Positions 55,869-64,000 of a stretch of 64,000 nt of DNA are shown here, one piece after another. A model generated the notes under the pieces. The model saw only the letters and a program-made list of their open reading frames with translations. It was not told the DNA's origin and did no database searches. The position numbers and the translations under genes are program-made. Source of the stretch: Gastranaerophilus sp944325835 (GTDB taxonomy: Bacteria > Cyanobacteriota > Vampirovibrionia > Gastranaerophilales > Gastranaerophilaceae); assembly GCA_963931575.1 (NCBI GenBank), contig OZ007029.1, positions 1,550,001 to 1,614,000 on the forward strand. The letters run 5' to 3'. Each line of letters opens with the position of its first letter. Within the stretch, counting starts at the first letter, position 1.

Positions 55869-57483
55869 TGGCGGTCTCCTTTGCGAACTCTGCTTCGTAA
55901 ACACTAGGTGTCAGAAATTTTGCCGTAATATTATCAGATTTGATAATGTCCGCAAGCATTTCGTGAGTTTCTTTTGTCATCAGAATAAGGTCTTCTTTTT
56001 CCGTTGCAGTGAGGAGTTTATCACTGTAATAGAATTTATCTTCATCTGCGCTGAAACCGTCAAAACCCGCAAATGTAAATTCTTTGACTCCGGCTTTGAT
56101 AAACAGGCGCAGCGCAAGGATAAATGATGTATCAATATTTATCCAGCCGAATTTAATTAACGGCAGGTAATTGAAAATCATCTCGTTTGCGTCAGCTTCT
56201 GTTTTTACGTTTGAAGTTACAAAAATCTTATTGGCAGAACTTTTGCCTTGTGTTGCCTTGTAATCCTGATAACGATTCATGTTACTAAAGAAAATTGCGT
56301 CAGCCGGAAAATCAGGCAGGTAATTATTTATCGCAACAACAAAGGTGTTTTCCTGTCTTATAAAGTTGAAGATTTCCTGTTTCTTGGAAGAAAGGCTTGC
56401 GCCCGGTGCGATAAACAGTACTTTTTTATCTTTTACAAGATTTGTAAGTTCTTCAATATTCTTTTTATCATCGACCTGTCTGTCAAAGTGTTCGACATAA
56501 AGCTTTTCCAATACCGCGTAGTCGTATTTTTTCTTTTGAACATCATCAAGGTTTTCGATAATTGCTCTCAAATCTTTTGATTGAATGTTGTGACGTCTTA
56601 AGAGGTGGTTGACATTGAATACGTGCGCGTTGTGAACACCGGAGAGGAAGTAAGGAATACTATATCCCCAGTGGCAGTTCTGGTGAAATTTAGGCATTAA
56701 GGTGTCAATAATGTCTAAAAGTTCGTTCAGGTTGTAATGCCCGTTGTATTTTTTATTAATAAACTCAGCAAGCAATTCTGTGTTGGAATTTCCTGCACCT
56801 CTTCCGCAGCCGAGAACCGATGCATCAACCATAATTTCTCTTGTGTGGCTTGCAAGCGAGATAAAGAATTGGGAATTTGCAACCGCAAGCATAAGATTGT
56901 TATGTGCGTGGAAACCTAATCTTATATCTTTATCAAGGTTTCTGTTAGCAAGTTCAAAGAGGTGACGAAGGTCTTCGGCATACATTGAACCGAAAGTGTC
57001 GACAAGTGAATATGCATAAGGTTTTAACTCGTTAACCGCTTCCAGAAGTTCCAGAATTTCCAGGTCAGAATAGCTCAAAGTGTCAACGTGTTGGAGAAAA
57101 ACTTTGTACCCCAAAGCCTTTATAGCTTTTGCGTAAGGGATAACGTCTTTTCTTTCGCTTTTTTTGAAACAAATTCTGATACCGTCAATGGATTTGCCGT
57201 TGAACGGTGAAAGGTTTTTTAAATCATATCTTCCGTAGTCCACAAGTGCAACATATAGCGTGTCCGGTTTTTTATTTGTCAGATATCGCTCAATATCTTC
57301 TGTGTGCCGGAAAATAGTGTTATCTTCGCGGTCGCCGGAGTCTTTTAAAAATCCGCATTCAATAATATCAATGTTAGATTTTTCAAGTGCGTTTATGAAC
57401 TTTTGAATATAATCGCTGCCCAGAATTAAATCTTTAATAGGTGCTTCTCTTAACGTGCAGTCAAGAAGATTAATTTTACTCAT
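55861..57483 (-). CDS. HMGL-type aldolase fused to GAxS Rossmann-like domain
   Basis: A 540-residue fusion. Residues 1-290 are an HMG-CoA-lyase/DmpG-type TIM barrel: INLLDCTLREAP with the metal-binding Asp and Arg, YSLVDTFGSMYAED, LGFHAHNNLMLAVAN with the metal His pair, and VLGCGRGAGNSNTELL. Residues about 340-540 start VLFIAPGASLSSKKQEIFNF and continue with VVAINNYLPDFPADAIFFSN and FTFAGFDGFS, resembling the GAGPS domain of the neighbouring glycosyltransferases. The aldolase part would condense a pyruvate-like donor with an aldose. It overlaps kdsB-like by 1 bp (TAATG). The exact reaction is unknown. Confidence 0.85.
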   Translation of the reverse strand: MSKINLLDCTLREAPIKDLILGSDYIQKFINALEKSNIDIIECGFLKDSGDREDNTIFRHTEDIERYLTNKKPDTLYVALVDYGRYDLKNLSPFNGKSIDGIRICFKKSERKDVIPYAKAIKALGYKVFLQHVDTLSYSDLEILELLEAVNELKPYAYSLVDTFGSMYAEDLRHLFELANRNLDKDIRLGFHAHNNLMLAVANSQFFISLASHTREIMVDASVLGCGRGAGNSNTELLAEFINKKYNGHYNLNELLDIIDTLMPKFHQNCHWGYSIPYFLSGVHNAHVFNVNHLLRRHNIQSKDLRAIIENLDDVQKKKYDYAVLEKLYVEHFDRQVDDKKNIEELTNLVKDKKVLFIAPGASLSSKKQEIFNFIRQENTFVVAINNYLPDFPADAIFFSNMNRYQDYKATQGKSSANKIFVTSNVKTEADANEMIFNYLPLIKFGWINIDTSFILALRLFIKAGVKEFTFAGFDGFSADEDKFYYSDKLLTATEKEDLILMTKETHEMLADIIKSDNITAKFLTPSVYEAEFAKETANV

Positions 57484-58223
57484 TATACAACTCCTCTTTG
57501 TTTTAACATTTGTTCTACTTTTTCTACATCCCTAGGGTTATCTACAGAAATGGAATCTGAAATAACTTCTATACAATGAACTGTTTTCCCGTTTTCTACC
57601 CAGCGAAGTTCCGCGATATCTTCAATCTGTTCGATTTCGCCCGGCGGAGTGCTGACAAAGAAATCCAGTGTTTCTTTTGAAAATGCCTGAATTCCGATAA
57701 TTTTTTTGTAGTCAAATAGTACGGATTTATGCGGACACGGAACCGGTATTCTTGAAAGGTAAATAAGTTTATTGTTGCTGATAACAACTTTTATATTGCC
57801 GGTATCCATTGTTTCTACCGGATTGGATAATTTTCTGTAGGAGAATAGAAATTCCGCATTGGTTCTTTTAACTTCATCCACTATTTTTTGAATGCAGGAA
57901 GGCTCAATCAGCGGCTCATCGCCGTTAATCATTATATAGCGGTCTGCCTCAATTCTATGTGCGACCTCATGTACACGATAGAAACAATTCATATGATCGT
58001 TTCTCGTCATAATCACATTTATATTGTGTTGTTCGCAAACGGTTTTAATCCTTTCATCGTCTGTTGCAACGTAGATTTCATCAAGTCCCTGAACCTGTTT
58101 TACACTGTTATAAACCCACCAGATCATAGGCTTGCCGCAGATGTTTGTCAAAGGTTTCCCCGGAAATCTTGTTGAACCGTAGCGTGACGGAATTATACCT
58201 ACCATTTTTATATTTTTAGACAT
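57483..58223 (-). CDS. CMP-Kdo-synthetase-like cytidylyltransferase
   Basis: A 246-residue nucleotidyltransferase of the KdsB family. Key blocks are GIIPSRYGSTRFPGKPL with the CTP-binding loop, EIYVATDDERI, YIMINGDEPLIEPS (the metal-binding Asp is expected here; the usual QGDEP is NGDEP) and the C-terminal VDNPRDVEKVEQML. It would activate a 3-deoxy-ulosonic acid as CMP-sugar. Because it sits beside an HMGL aldolase rather than kdsA or kdsD, its substrate may not be Kdo. AGGAGG precedes the ATG. Confidence 0.9.
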   Translation of the reverse strand: MSKNIKMVGIIPSRYGSTRFPGKPLTNICGKPMIWWVYNSVKQVQGLDEIYVATDDERIKTVCEQHNINVIMTRNDHMNCFYRVHEVAHRIEADRYIMINGDEPLIEPSCIQKIVDEVKRTNAEFLFSYRKLSNPVETMDTGNIKVVISNNKLIYLSRIPVPCPHKSVLFDYKKIIGIQAFSKETLDFFVSTPPGEIEQIEDIAELRWVENGKTVHCIEVISDSISVDNPRDVEKVEQMLKQRGVV

Positions 58224-59325
58224 ATTGTTTACCTCCTGTCAAGAATTTTATTTTGAAACTTAGTTTAATCCCCAGTATGTAAAATACAATGCGTGACTTT
58301 TCACCTTTATATACAAACAAGCCAGCGAGTTTATTGCCTAAGGAGTATAGTGGAATATTAAGGTTAGGATACTTGTAAAATTTATTGTTTATAATATTGT
58401 ATATATCTTCGTTTTGTGACCAATCGTATGATTTATCAAGTTTGTTAAATAAATCTTTTATTTGAGTTAAATAGTAATATTGTTTTTTCTTGTCAATATT
58501 TTCAATATTAAATAATAATCGTTGAAATAAAGCCGGAAATAATAATTTATCAAATTGTTCTATCGAATTACTCTCCTTACAATTATTATAGATTTGTTTA
58601 AAAAGAGTTAATAAATTTTCAACTGCAAACGGAGTGTTTTTTGCGGAGACTGCTGCAGACATTGTAGAAACTGCTGAATTATCTCTCAATAAATAATTAT
58701 CCAAATTTTTATTTATAAAATATATGTTTTTTGTGTATTTATAATAATTCAGATTGAAAAATAAATCTTCATAGCATTTGGTAGCGGGAAATTCTATATG
58801 ATAGTCTTTTATGATTTTAGTTTTAAATAATTTGTTAGAAATTCTTCCTGTCAGGTTTTTTACCAAAGAACCGGAAATAGGATATTTACCATTTCGATAG
58901 CATGAATTAGCTCTTTGGTGCATTAAATATTCTTTCTCGGTAATTTCCCGCTCTGTAACAATATTAGTTCCCCAGTAAACTAAATCTATTTCCGAATCCT
59001 TGTTAAATTCGTTTAGCGCAGTTTCAATTAAATTGAGCTCACACCAGTCGTCAGGATCTACAAACAAAATATATTCACCTTGTGCATTTCTTAACCCGTT
59101 ATTTCTGGCCGCGGAAACGCCAGAGTTTTCCTGTAATACAAGTTTAATTCTCGTATCCAGTTTTGCATATTTCTCCAGTATACTTTGTGAATTGTCAGGT
59201 GAACCATCATTAATACATATTATTTCAATATTTGCATAAGTCTGGTTAATCAAGCTATCTAAACATTTTGTTATGTATTTTTCAACCTTGTACACAGGAA
59301 TAATTATTGAAACTAAATCTTTCAT
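58216..59325 (-). CDS. GT2 glycosyltransferase
   Basis: A 369-residue family 2 glycosyltransferase: VSIIIPVYKVEKYITKCLDS, IICINDGSPDNS, and the DxD-type FVDPDDWCELN (about residues 92-102). A helical C-terminal region follows. Cytoplasmic or membrane-associated, it adds a sugar to a lipid-linked glycan. It overlaps the cytidylyltransferase gene by 8 bp and lies 1 bp from the next GT2 gene, so one operon is clear. The donor sugar is unknown. Confidence 0.9.
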   Translation of the reverse strand: MKDLVSIIIPVYKVEKYITKCLDSLINQTYANIEIICINDGSPDNSQSILEKYAKLDTRIKLVLQENSGVSAARNNGLRNAQGEYILFVDPDDWCELNLIETALNEFNKDSEIDLVYWGTNIVTEREITEKEYLMHQRANSCYRNGKYPISGSLVKNLTGRISNKLFKTKIIKDYHIEFPATKCYEDLFFNLNYYKYTKNIYFINKNLDNYLLRDNSAVSTMSAAVSAKNTPFAVENLLTLFKQIYNNCKESNSIEQFDKLLFPALFQRLLFNIENIDKKKQYYYLTQIKDLFNKLDKSYDWSQNEDIYNIINNKFYKYPNLNIPLYSLGNKLAGLFVYKGEKSRIVFYILGIKLSFKIKFLTGGKQYV

Positions 59326-59326
59326 T

Positions 59327-60406
59327 TTAAACCTTTCGTTTTATTAATTTATAACTTTTATATATGTAGTATGGGAAGCAAATGCAGGCAGTAAGATATT
59401 TGAAAAGTTTCCCAATACCTTTAGCAAGTCTTTTAAAAATATTCTTTTTAGATTTTTGAACTTGTGCATGCAGGTTTTTATACACTTGGCTGTAATATTG
59501 GTTAAGTTCTATATATTCTTTTATTTCATTGTGATTGGAAATGAAGGTATCAAAAAGAGTTAAGATTTGAGATTTATAATTGTCTCCGGAAGTATAGAAA
59601 TGTCCTTTTAATTCACCAAATAACCAGTTTACGAATTCATATTTATATAATTTTGTCAGATGTTTTTCTGTAAGAATATCATAAAGAGCTTCTACAAATT
59701 TGATGACATCAAGTTTTACCGGATTATTGTGAGATTGGGCATAGGATGAGGCAATACGCACATAATAATTGTGTAGTGGTTCTAAAACAACCGCAATTCT
59801 TTTTGCCGTAAAGAGGGTTTTAAAATGAACACTTACATCTTCATAAAATGTTTTGGACGGATAAAATAAATCATTTTCAATAAAGAAGTTTCTGTTATAG
59901 AAATGCATCCAGGCACAGTATCTTGACATGAAAAGTTTTTTCAAATCTTTATAAGTATAAACCCCGTTATCATCACAACCGTAAAGTTCTAACGAGACAT
60001 GGTTAGTATTTACAGGTGTTTGAAACTCTTCACTCAAACGTTTTTCTTGAATAAGCACAACGTCTGCATTTTTACTTTTTGCCTGATTATACCATTTTTC
60101 TAATGCTGTAAGTTCCAACCAGTCATCAGAGTCTATGCAGTATAAATATTCTCCGGTTGCTTCTTTAATACCGAGATTTCTTGCGTCACTCAGGTAGCCA
60201 TGCTCTATCGTAATAATTTTTATTCTATCATCATTTTTTCTATAGTCTTCCAGAATTTTTGCACAACTGTCGCTTGAACCGTTATTCACGCAAATGATTT
60301 CGATTTCTTCCAACGTTTGGTGAATGAGGCTTTCCAAACATTTTTCAAGGTAATGTTCAGTATTCCAGATTGGTATTACAACTGATACTTTTATTTTGTC
60401 AAACAT
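59327..60406 (-). CDS. GT2 glycosyltransferase
   Basis: A 359-residue family 2 enzyme with VSVVIPIWNTEHYLEKCLES, IICVNNGSSDSC and CIDSDDWLELT (DxD type). The C-terminus has a hydrophobic stretch (LTACICFPYYIYKSY) that may bind the membrane. It overlaps the upstream fused GT gene by 16 bp. The N-terminal 110 residues are closely similar to those of its neighbours, pointing to local duplication. Confidence 0.9.
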   Translation of the reverse strand: MFDKIKVSVVIPIWNTEHYLEKCLESLIHQTLEEIEIICVNNGSSDSCAKILEDYRKNDDRIKIITIEHGYLSDARNLGIKEATGEYLYCIDSDDWLELTALEKWYNQAKSKNADVVLIQEKRLSEEFQTPVNTNHVSLELYGCDDNGVYTYKDLKKLFMSRYCAWMHFYNRNFFIENDLFYPSKTFYEDVSVHFKTLFTAKRIAVVLEPLHNYYVRIASSYAQSHNNPVKLDVIKFVEALYDILTEKHLTKLYKYEFVNWLFGELKGHFYTSGDNYKSQILTLFDTFISNHNEIKEYIELNQYYSQVYKNLHAQVQKSKKNIFKRLAKGIGKLFKYLTACICFPYYIYKSYKLIKRKV

Positions 60407-62415
60407 TCTTTTTCTCCTATAACGATTTCAACTATAGAAGTGTCAAAGTCTAAATTGCTTTGATTCGCTTCCAGATATTCTTTTGTATAAACATCTTTAA
60501 ATAAACCCCGAAGTTTTACCGGGTTAACAGAAATAATTTCAGTATCAGGGTAATAGATACTTACAAAGTTTTTAAATTTTAGCCAATCCTTATACATTGA
60601 ATCATGAAATTTTTGTTGTAAAGCGATCTGTTTTGCTTTTTCGGCCTCAGTTTCGTTTGTGCTGTTGAAGTGACCGCTTGGAACACTATCGCAACCAACA
60701 ATATAAATTCGTTTAGGATTTGTATAGAGAACAAACTGCAGGGCTGTAAGGACAATTGTGTGGAAGTTTCCAAACGGAGTTGTTGAAATGTCTACTGCAA
60801 ATTTTGCCGTTGGCCAAAATTCATTATCAGTATTAAATCTTTGAGCATTGCATTTAATTGCAAAGGATTCAGGGATTTCTGTATGACAGCCGTTTTGAGT
60901 GCCGAAAAATTTAATACAATTGTCGCCTTTGTAGTTAATTAATTCTTGCTGAAGATGTTGAATGCCAACCCAATCTTGCGTAAATATATAATTGAATTTA
61001 ACCCTGTCATATAAAAATGCACGGTTTGCCGCAATATGAATGCAATCCGGCAGCTGGCTGTAATACTGTAATGTCGGGCCGGCTCCGCAGACAACCACAT
61101 CTTTCCCGTTATAAAAGTTTTTGTAATGTGCGAAGTTTTTCTGGTGAAGCATCAGTGTGCACAGATGTTTCTGTATAACATCAGCAATAACCCTGCCGTC
61201 GGTTTTCAATTCAAGTGTATATTTTTTTGATGGTGCAGTGATATTACGGCGGATTTTAATTTTAATCCCGCAGATATTTATTATTTTATGGGTGTCTGTT
61301 TTTACTGTTGAAACGAATTTGCCTAAAACCTCTTTTGGTGATTTTTTATAATGGAATTTAATCTTTAACCCGAGCAGATTTAAGTTTATTTGCGGCTTGT
61401 CGTTTTTGTATAATGACATTCCGAGAAGTTTCCCGCCGAGTTTGAACGCTGGCAGTTTTAACTGTTTTATTTTGTAGAATTTCTTTTCCCGAATATTGCG
61501 TATAAAATCATCATTAATATCGTCACCGGCGAGTTGTGCAAAGTTTTCCAGACAGGTACATATTTCTTTGAGTTCTTGTTTCGTTAAAGGATTAACAGGT
61601 GATTGAAGATATTTCATAATACTTGCATAAATACAGGTTTTGTAAAAATCAATCTGATTATTTGCTTTTGCAACTTTGTATACATCTGAGAGAATTTTGA
61701 AGTTGTCTGTAAATAATCTCGCGAAATCGTTTACCAATCCTTTTGCAAAAGTTGATGTTGTATATTTTATGTGATTATAGCCAATTTTGTCTGCGAAATA
61801 TGCGTGTTTGCAAAACAAACTATATAAGAAACAGAAATGTGCATCTTCATGGTATGTGTATTCATTTACTAAAAATTTTATATTATTTTCTTTAATGATA
61901 GATGTTTTGAACACTTTATTCCAGATAACCCGTGACATATTTGTAAATATTTTTGCATCAGAAAGTAAGTGTTTACCGCGCATCGGAAAATTATAGAAAT
62001 TTTCGTTGAATTTAATCATTCTGCCGTCATCAAATTTTTTATAAACCTGAGCCGGGTAGACCACCATATCTATGTCAGCGTCATTTTGAAAATTTTTCAT
62101 TGCCTTTTCATATACGTCAGGTTCCAGCCAGTCATCAGCGTCGACAAAGGTCAAATATTCACCGGTCAGAGTATCTAAAAAAACGTTTCTTTCTATACTT
62201 AGCGGGGTGTGTTCTTGTGTTATGGCAACAATACGTGGATCTTTCGCGGCATATTTTTCTAAAATTTCACCGCTTTTGTCCGTAGAACCGTTATTTATAC
62301 AAATAATTTCCAAATTTTTATAAGTTTGGTTGACGATACTATTCAGACATTTATCTAAATATTCTTCCATATTCCATATAGGAACCATAATTGATATTTT
62401 TGGTTGGTTTTGCAT
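60391..62415 (-). CDS. GT2 glycosyltransferase fused to GAGPS (MptE/Maf-like) domain, paralogue 2
   Basis: A 674-residue paralogue of the protein at 51675, aligned over its whole length. The GT-A domain has ISIMVPIWNMEEYLDKCLNS, ICINNGSTDKSG and FVDADDWLEPD; the C-terminal domain has DVVVCGAGPTLQYYSQLP, IAANRAFLYDRVKFNYIFTQDW and IYIVGCDSVPSGHFN. Residues between are helical. Two transferase domains in one chain suggest addition of two sugars in sequence, the second possibly from the CMP-sugar made by the genes downstream. AAGGAAGGGTTAAATA precedes the ATG. Unlike paralogue 1, it has no invertible-looking promoter and is inside the operon. Confidence 0.87.
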   Translation of the reverse strand: MQNQPKISIMVPIWNMEEYLDKCLNSIVNQTYKNLEIICINNGSTDKSGEILEKYAAKDPRIVAITQEHTPLSIERNVFLDTLTGEYLTFVDADDWLEPDVYEKAMKNFQNDADIDMVVYPAQVYKKFDDGRMIKFNENFYNFPMRGKHLLSDAKIFTNMSRVIWNKVFKTSIIKENNIKFLVNEYTYHEDAHFCFLYSLFCKHAYFADKIGYNHIKYTTSTFAKGLVNDFARLFTDNFKILSDVYKVAKANNQIDFYKTCIYASIMKYLQSPVNPLTKQELKEICTCLENFAQLAGDDINDDFIRNIREKKFYKIKQLKLPAFKLGGKLLGMSLYKNDKPQINLNLLGLKIKFHYKKSPKEVLGKFVSTVKTDTHKIINICGIKIKIRRNITAPSKKYTLELKTDGRVIADVIQKHLCTLMLHQKNFAHYKNFYNGKDVVVCGAGPTLQYYSQLPDCIHIAANRAFLYDRVKFNYIFTQDWVGIQHLQQELINYKGDNCIKFFGTQNGCHTEIPESFAIKCNAQRFNTDNEFWPTAKFAVDISTTPFGNFHTIVLTALQFVLYTNPKRIYIVGCDSVPSGHFNSTNETEAEKAKQIALQQKFHDSMYKDWLKFKNFVSIYYPDTEIISVNPVKLRGLFKDVYTKEYLEANQSNLDFDTSIVEIVIGEKECLTK

Positions 62416-62418
62416 TAT

Positions 62419-63504
62419 TTAACCCTTCCTTTTAAGTTTAAATTTAAGTATTTTCTTGTTTAACATGTTTAATTGATACATACCGTTATTTTTCCGGTAA
62501 AGTACAAAAATTTTATTTCCCCAGATTTTTTCGGGTTTGTTGTTGATAATTTTAAGCACTTCTTGGTAGTTTCTCTCCTGAAGATTTTTTACAAGAGAGC
62601 ATTGCGTTTTTGATAGCGGGATTTCATCGGCAAGAGCTGCGGCCATGCTTAGGACCATACTGTGATTTTGTTCTGTAGTCCAGGCAATATCCATATCTAA
62701 GTATCTGTTGAAAAGCTCCAATAATAAAGGGATTTTATCTGACAGAAGATTTTTGTTTTTATAGTAATCTATGATGAATTTAAGATTTTGTATATGTGGT
62801 GCGATGATATTCAATTTCTGTGATTGAATATCTTGCAGAAGCGAATTCTCACGCTGCAGGTAATTATAAAGATATTTATTTATGAAATAACCATATTTGC
62901 AGTTGACAATGTATGTATAGTAGAAAGAGTTATCTTCCAGTTCGACACCTTCAGGGAATTTTATGTTGTTGGCTCTGATGATATCGGTTTTAAACAATTT
63001 ATTCCATACGCAGACGGTATTGCGGAGTATGGTATTGTTATTTAATTCTTTTTTACCCTTGAGTCTGATTTTGTGATATTGTAATGCACCGTTAATATAT
63101 TCAGGGTTACATTTAGAGTTTTCTGTTATTACTTTTGCGCCCCAGCAGACAATATCTATATCAGAATCGTTTTCAAAGTGCTTCACAGCATTTTCATAAA
63201 CATCTGCTTCAAGCCAGTCATCAGAATCCACAAATGCGATATACGGTGCACTCGCAGCTGAAAGTCCGACATTTCTGACTCCGGAAAGGCATTTATGTTC
63301 TATTTTGATAACCTTAATTCTTGGATCTTTTTTTGCATATTGTTCAATTATCAGTCCGCTTCTATCAGTAGAGCCGTTATTGACACAAATGATTTCAATA
63401 TCTTTTAATGTCTGGTTCACAATACTTTCCAAGCATTTTTCAAGATATTTTTCCGTATTCCAAATCGGAATTATTATTGAAACTTTTGGGGTACTTTTGT
63501 TCAT
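62419..63504 (-). CDS. GT2 glycosyltransferase
   Basis: About 361 residues from the ATG at 63504, chosen because AAAGGA lies 8 nt upstream and the family N-terminus (KVSIIIPIWNTEKYLEKCLES) begins right after it. It has ICVNNGSTDRSG and FVDSDDWLEAD. It lies 3 bp before the fused GT gene and overlaps the upstream oxidoreductase gene by 4 bp (ATGA). Donor and acceptor are unknown; it belongs to the same surface-glycan operon. Confidence 0.9.
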   Translation of the reverse strand: MNKSTPKVSIIIPIWNTEKYLEKCLESIVNQTLKDIEIICVNNGSTDRSGLIIEQYAKKDPRIKVIKIEHKCLSGVRNVGLSAASAPYIAFVDSDDWLEADVYENAVKHFENDSDIDIVCWGAKVITENSKCNPEYINGALQYHKIRLKGKKELNNNTILRNTVCVWNKLFKTDIIRANNIKFPEGVELEDNSFYYTYIVNCKYGYFINKYLYNYLQRENSLLQDIQSQKLNIIAPHIQNLKFIIDYYKNKNLLSDKIPLLLELFNRYLDMDIAWTTEQNHSMVLSMAAALADEIPLSKTQCSLVKNLQERNYQEVLKIINNKPEKIWGNKIFVLYRKNNGMYQLNMLNKKILKFKLKRKG

Positions 63505-64000
63505 CCTGCACATCCTTTTAGTAAATCTGCAGACCTTCTCCCATCCTGGAACGCCTGATGAGTCCAGAAGTATTCCCACTTGCCGAATCTTCCGATGCTT
63601 TCTATTCTAACTTTGTTCAGATAATCCAGAACTATCATTCTGTTTTTGTAAATATCTTTGTCAAAAATTACGTTTGCATACTTTTCAAATCGAATATCTT
63701 TTACAGCAATCTCTTCTTCTCTAAACAGACCCATTTTGACCAATTTTTCGATTGTATTTTTCAATACGTCGTCTGCCGGTGGAATTTTGGCTTTGTTAGA
63801 GAAGAAGATTTCCGCCTGTAAAGAGCTGCAGCCTTCCGGTACGTTGTCCGCAGATTTGAGATTTGGCGAATAAACTCTTGCCGGTAAAATATCCTCGTCA
63901 TAGATATAGAACCAGAGATGTTTTGCGACATCCGGACGCTTAAATCCGAGTGACACCATATAGCCTGATGTGTGCATTAATTTTTGACCTGCTTCTTTAA
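63501..64000 (-). CDS. Partial FAD/NAD(P)-binding oxidoreductase (C-terminal part)
   Basis: The frame is open to the right edge; 166 residues of C-terminus are visible. The blocks HLWFYIYDEDILPARVYSP, SSLQAEIFFSNK and the terminal SIGRFGKWEYFWTHQAFQDGRRSA resemble the C-terminal part of protoporphyrinogen-oxidase/amine-oxidase-like or UDP-galactopyranose-mutase-like flavoproteins found in glycan clusters. The FAD-binding N-terminus is outside the window. It overlaps the next gene by 4 bp and so heads this part of the operon. Confidence 0.75.
   Translation of the reverse strand, partial: KEAGQKLMHTSGYMVSLGFKRPDVAKHLWFYIYDEDILPARVYSPNLKSADNVPEGCSSLQAEIFFSNKAKIPPADDVLKNTIEKLVKMGLFREEEIAVKDIRFEKYANVIFDKDIYKNRMIVLDYLNKVRIESIGRFGKWEYFWTHQAFQDGRRSADLLKGCAG

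Overview
The window reads as a chromosomal segment of a low-GC, Gram-negative gut bacterium. My best guess is a Gastranaerophilales ('Melainabacteria'/Vampirovibrionia) genome. This is inference from gene style only: several lineage-type proteins with an N-terminal 'xFGA' tag, TPR-rich unknowns, a reverse rubrerythrin, a long RecJ, a CtpA-type protease and an aryl-polyene cluster. No rRNA or other phylogenetic marker is present to prove it.

Layout. 1-6.6 kb: right end of an integrated element (partial DUF3987-like protein, excisionase, CI-like repressor, tyrosine integrase) with defence-like cargo (a PD-(D/E)xK-like nuclease divergent from an Abi-C protein), ending beside tRNA-Ser. 6.9-22 kb: ordinary chromosome with BlaI-like regulator, membrane glycosyltransferase, apt, UmuC-like polymerase, TPR proteins, groES-groEL, HigBA toxin-antitoxin, reverse rubrerythrin and a GNAT-like protein. 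22.2-23.4 kb: tRNA-Thr(UGU), two pseudo-tRNA-Thr tandem copies, tRNA-Thr(GGU), tRNA-Tyr and a 210-bp-period duplication of the tRNA-Tyr 3' end. 23.4-28.9 kb: a complete type II-C CRISPR-Cas locus (tracrRNA, cas9, cas1, cas2, 15 repeats). 29.3-32.4 kb: a large putative lethal-factor-like metallopeptidase. 32.4-45.6 kb: an aryl polyene (APE) locus in two divergent operons (apeO-P-Q-R leftward; apeC-D-E-F-G-H/I-K-L-M plus methyltransferase and acyltransferase rightward). 45.7-51.6 kb: nadK, ctpA, recJ, a small secreted coiled-coil protein and a GNAT-like protein. 51.7-64 kb: surface-glycan genes: five GT2 enzymes, two of them fused to a GAGPS/MptE-like domain, and a module (HMGL-type aldolase, KdsB-like cytidylyltransferase, HAD phosphatase, AraD) that could make and activate a ulosonic-acid-like sugar.

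Three signals run through the window. First, a family of GC-rich modular palindromic repeats with conserved ends (TGTCCGAGAAAGACTCG ... CGGAGAACTGCTT) and compensatory stem changes. Copies sit between genes, form the C-termini of two proteins, and one 258-bp copy is inserted in frame in the APE exporter gene. Second, a 117-bp segment bounded by exact 24-bp inverted repeats carries outward promoters and lies between a FimB-sized tyrosine recombinase and a glycosyltransferase gene, which looks like a phase-variation switch. Third, many start codons lie 6-7 nt after a TATAAT box, implying common leaderless transcription.

How the parts may work together: the APE locus would make an outer-membrane pigment-lipid, the 52-64 kb locus a surface glycan whose expression may be switched by DNA inversion, while the CRISPR locus and the tRNA-Ser island supply defence.
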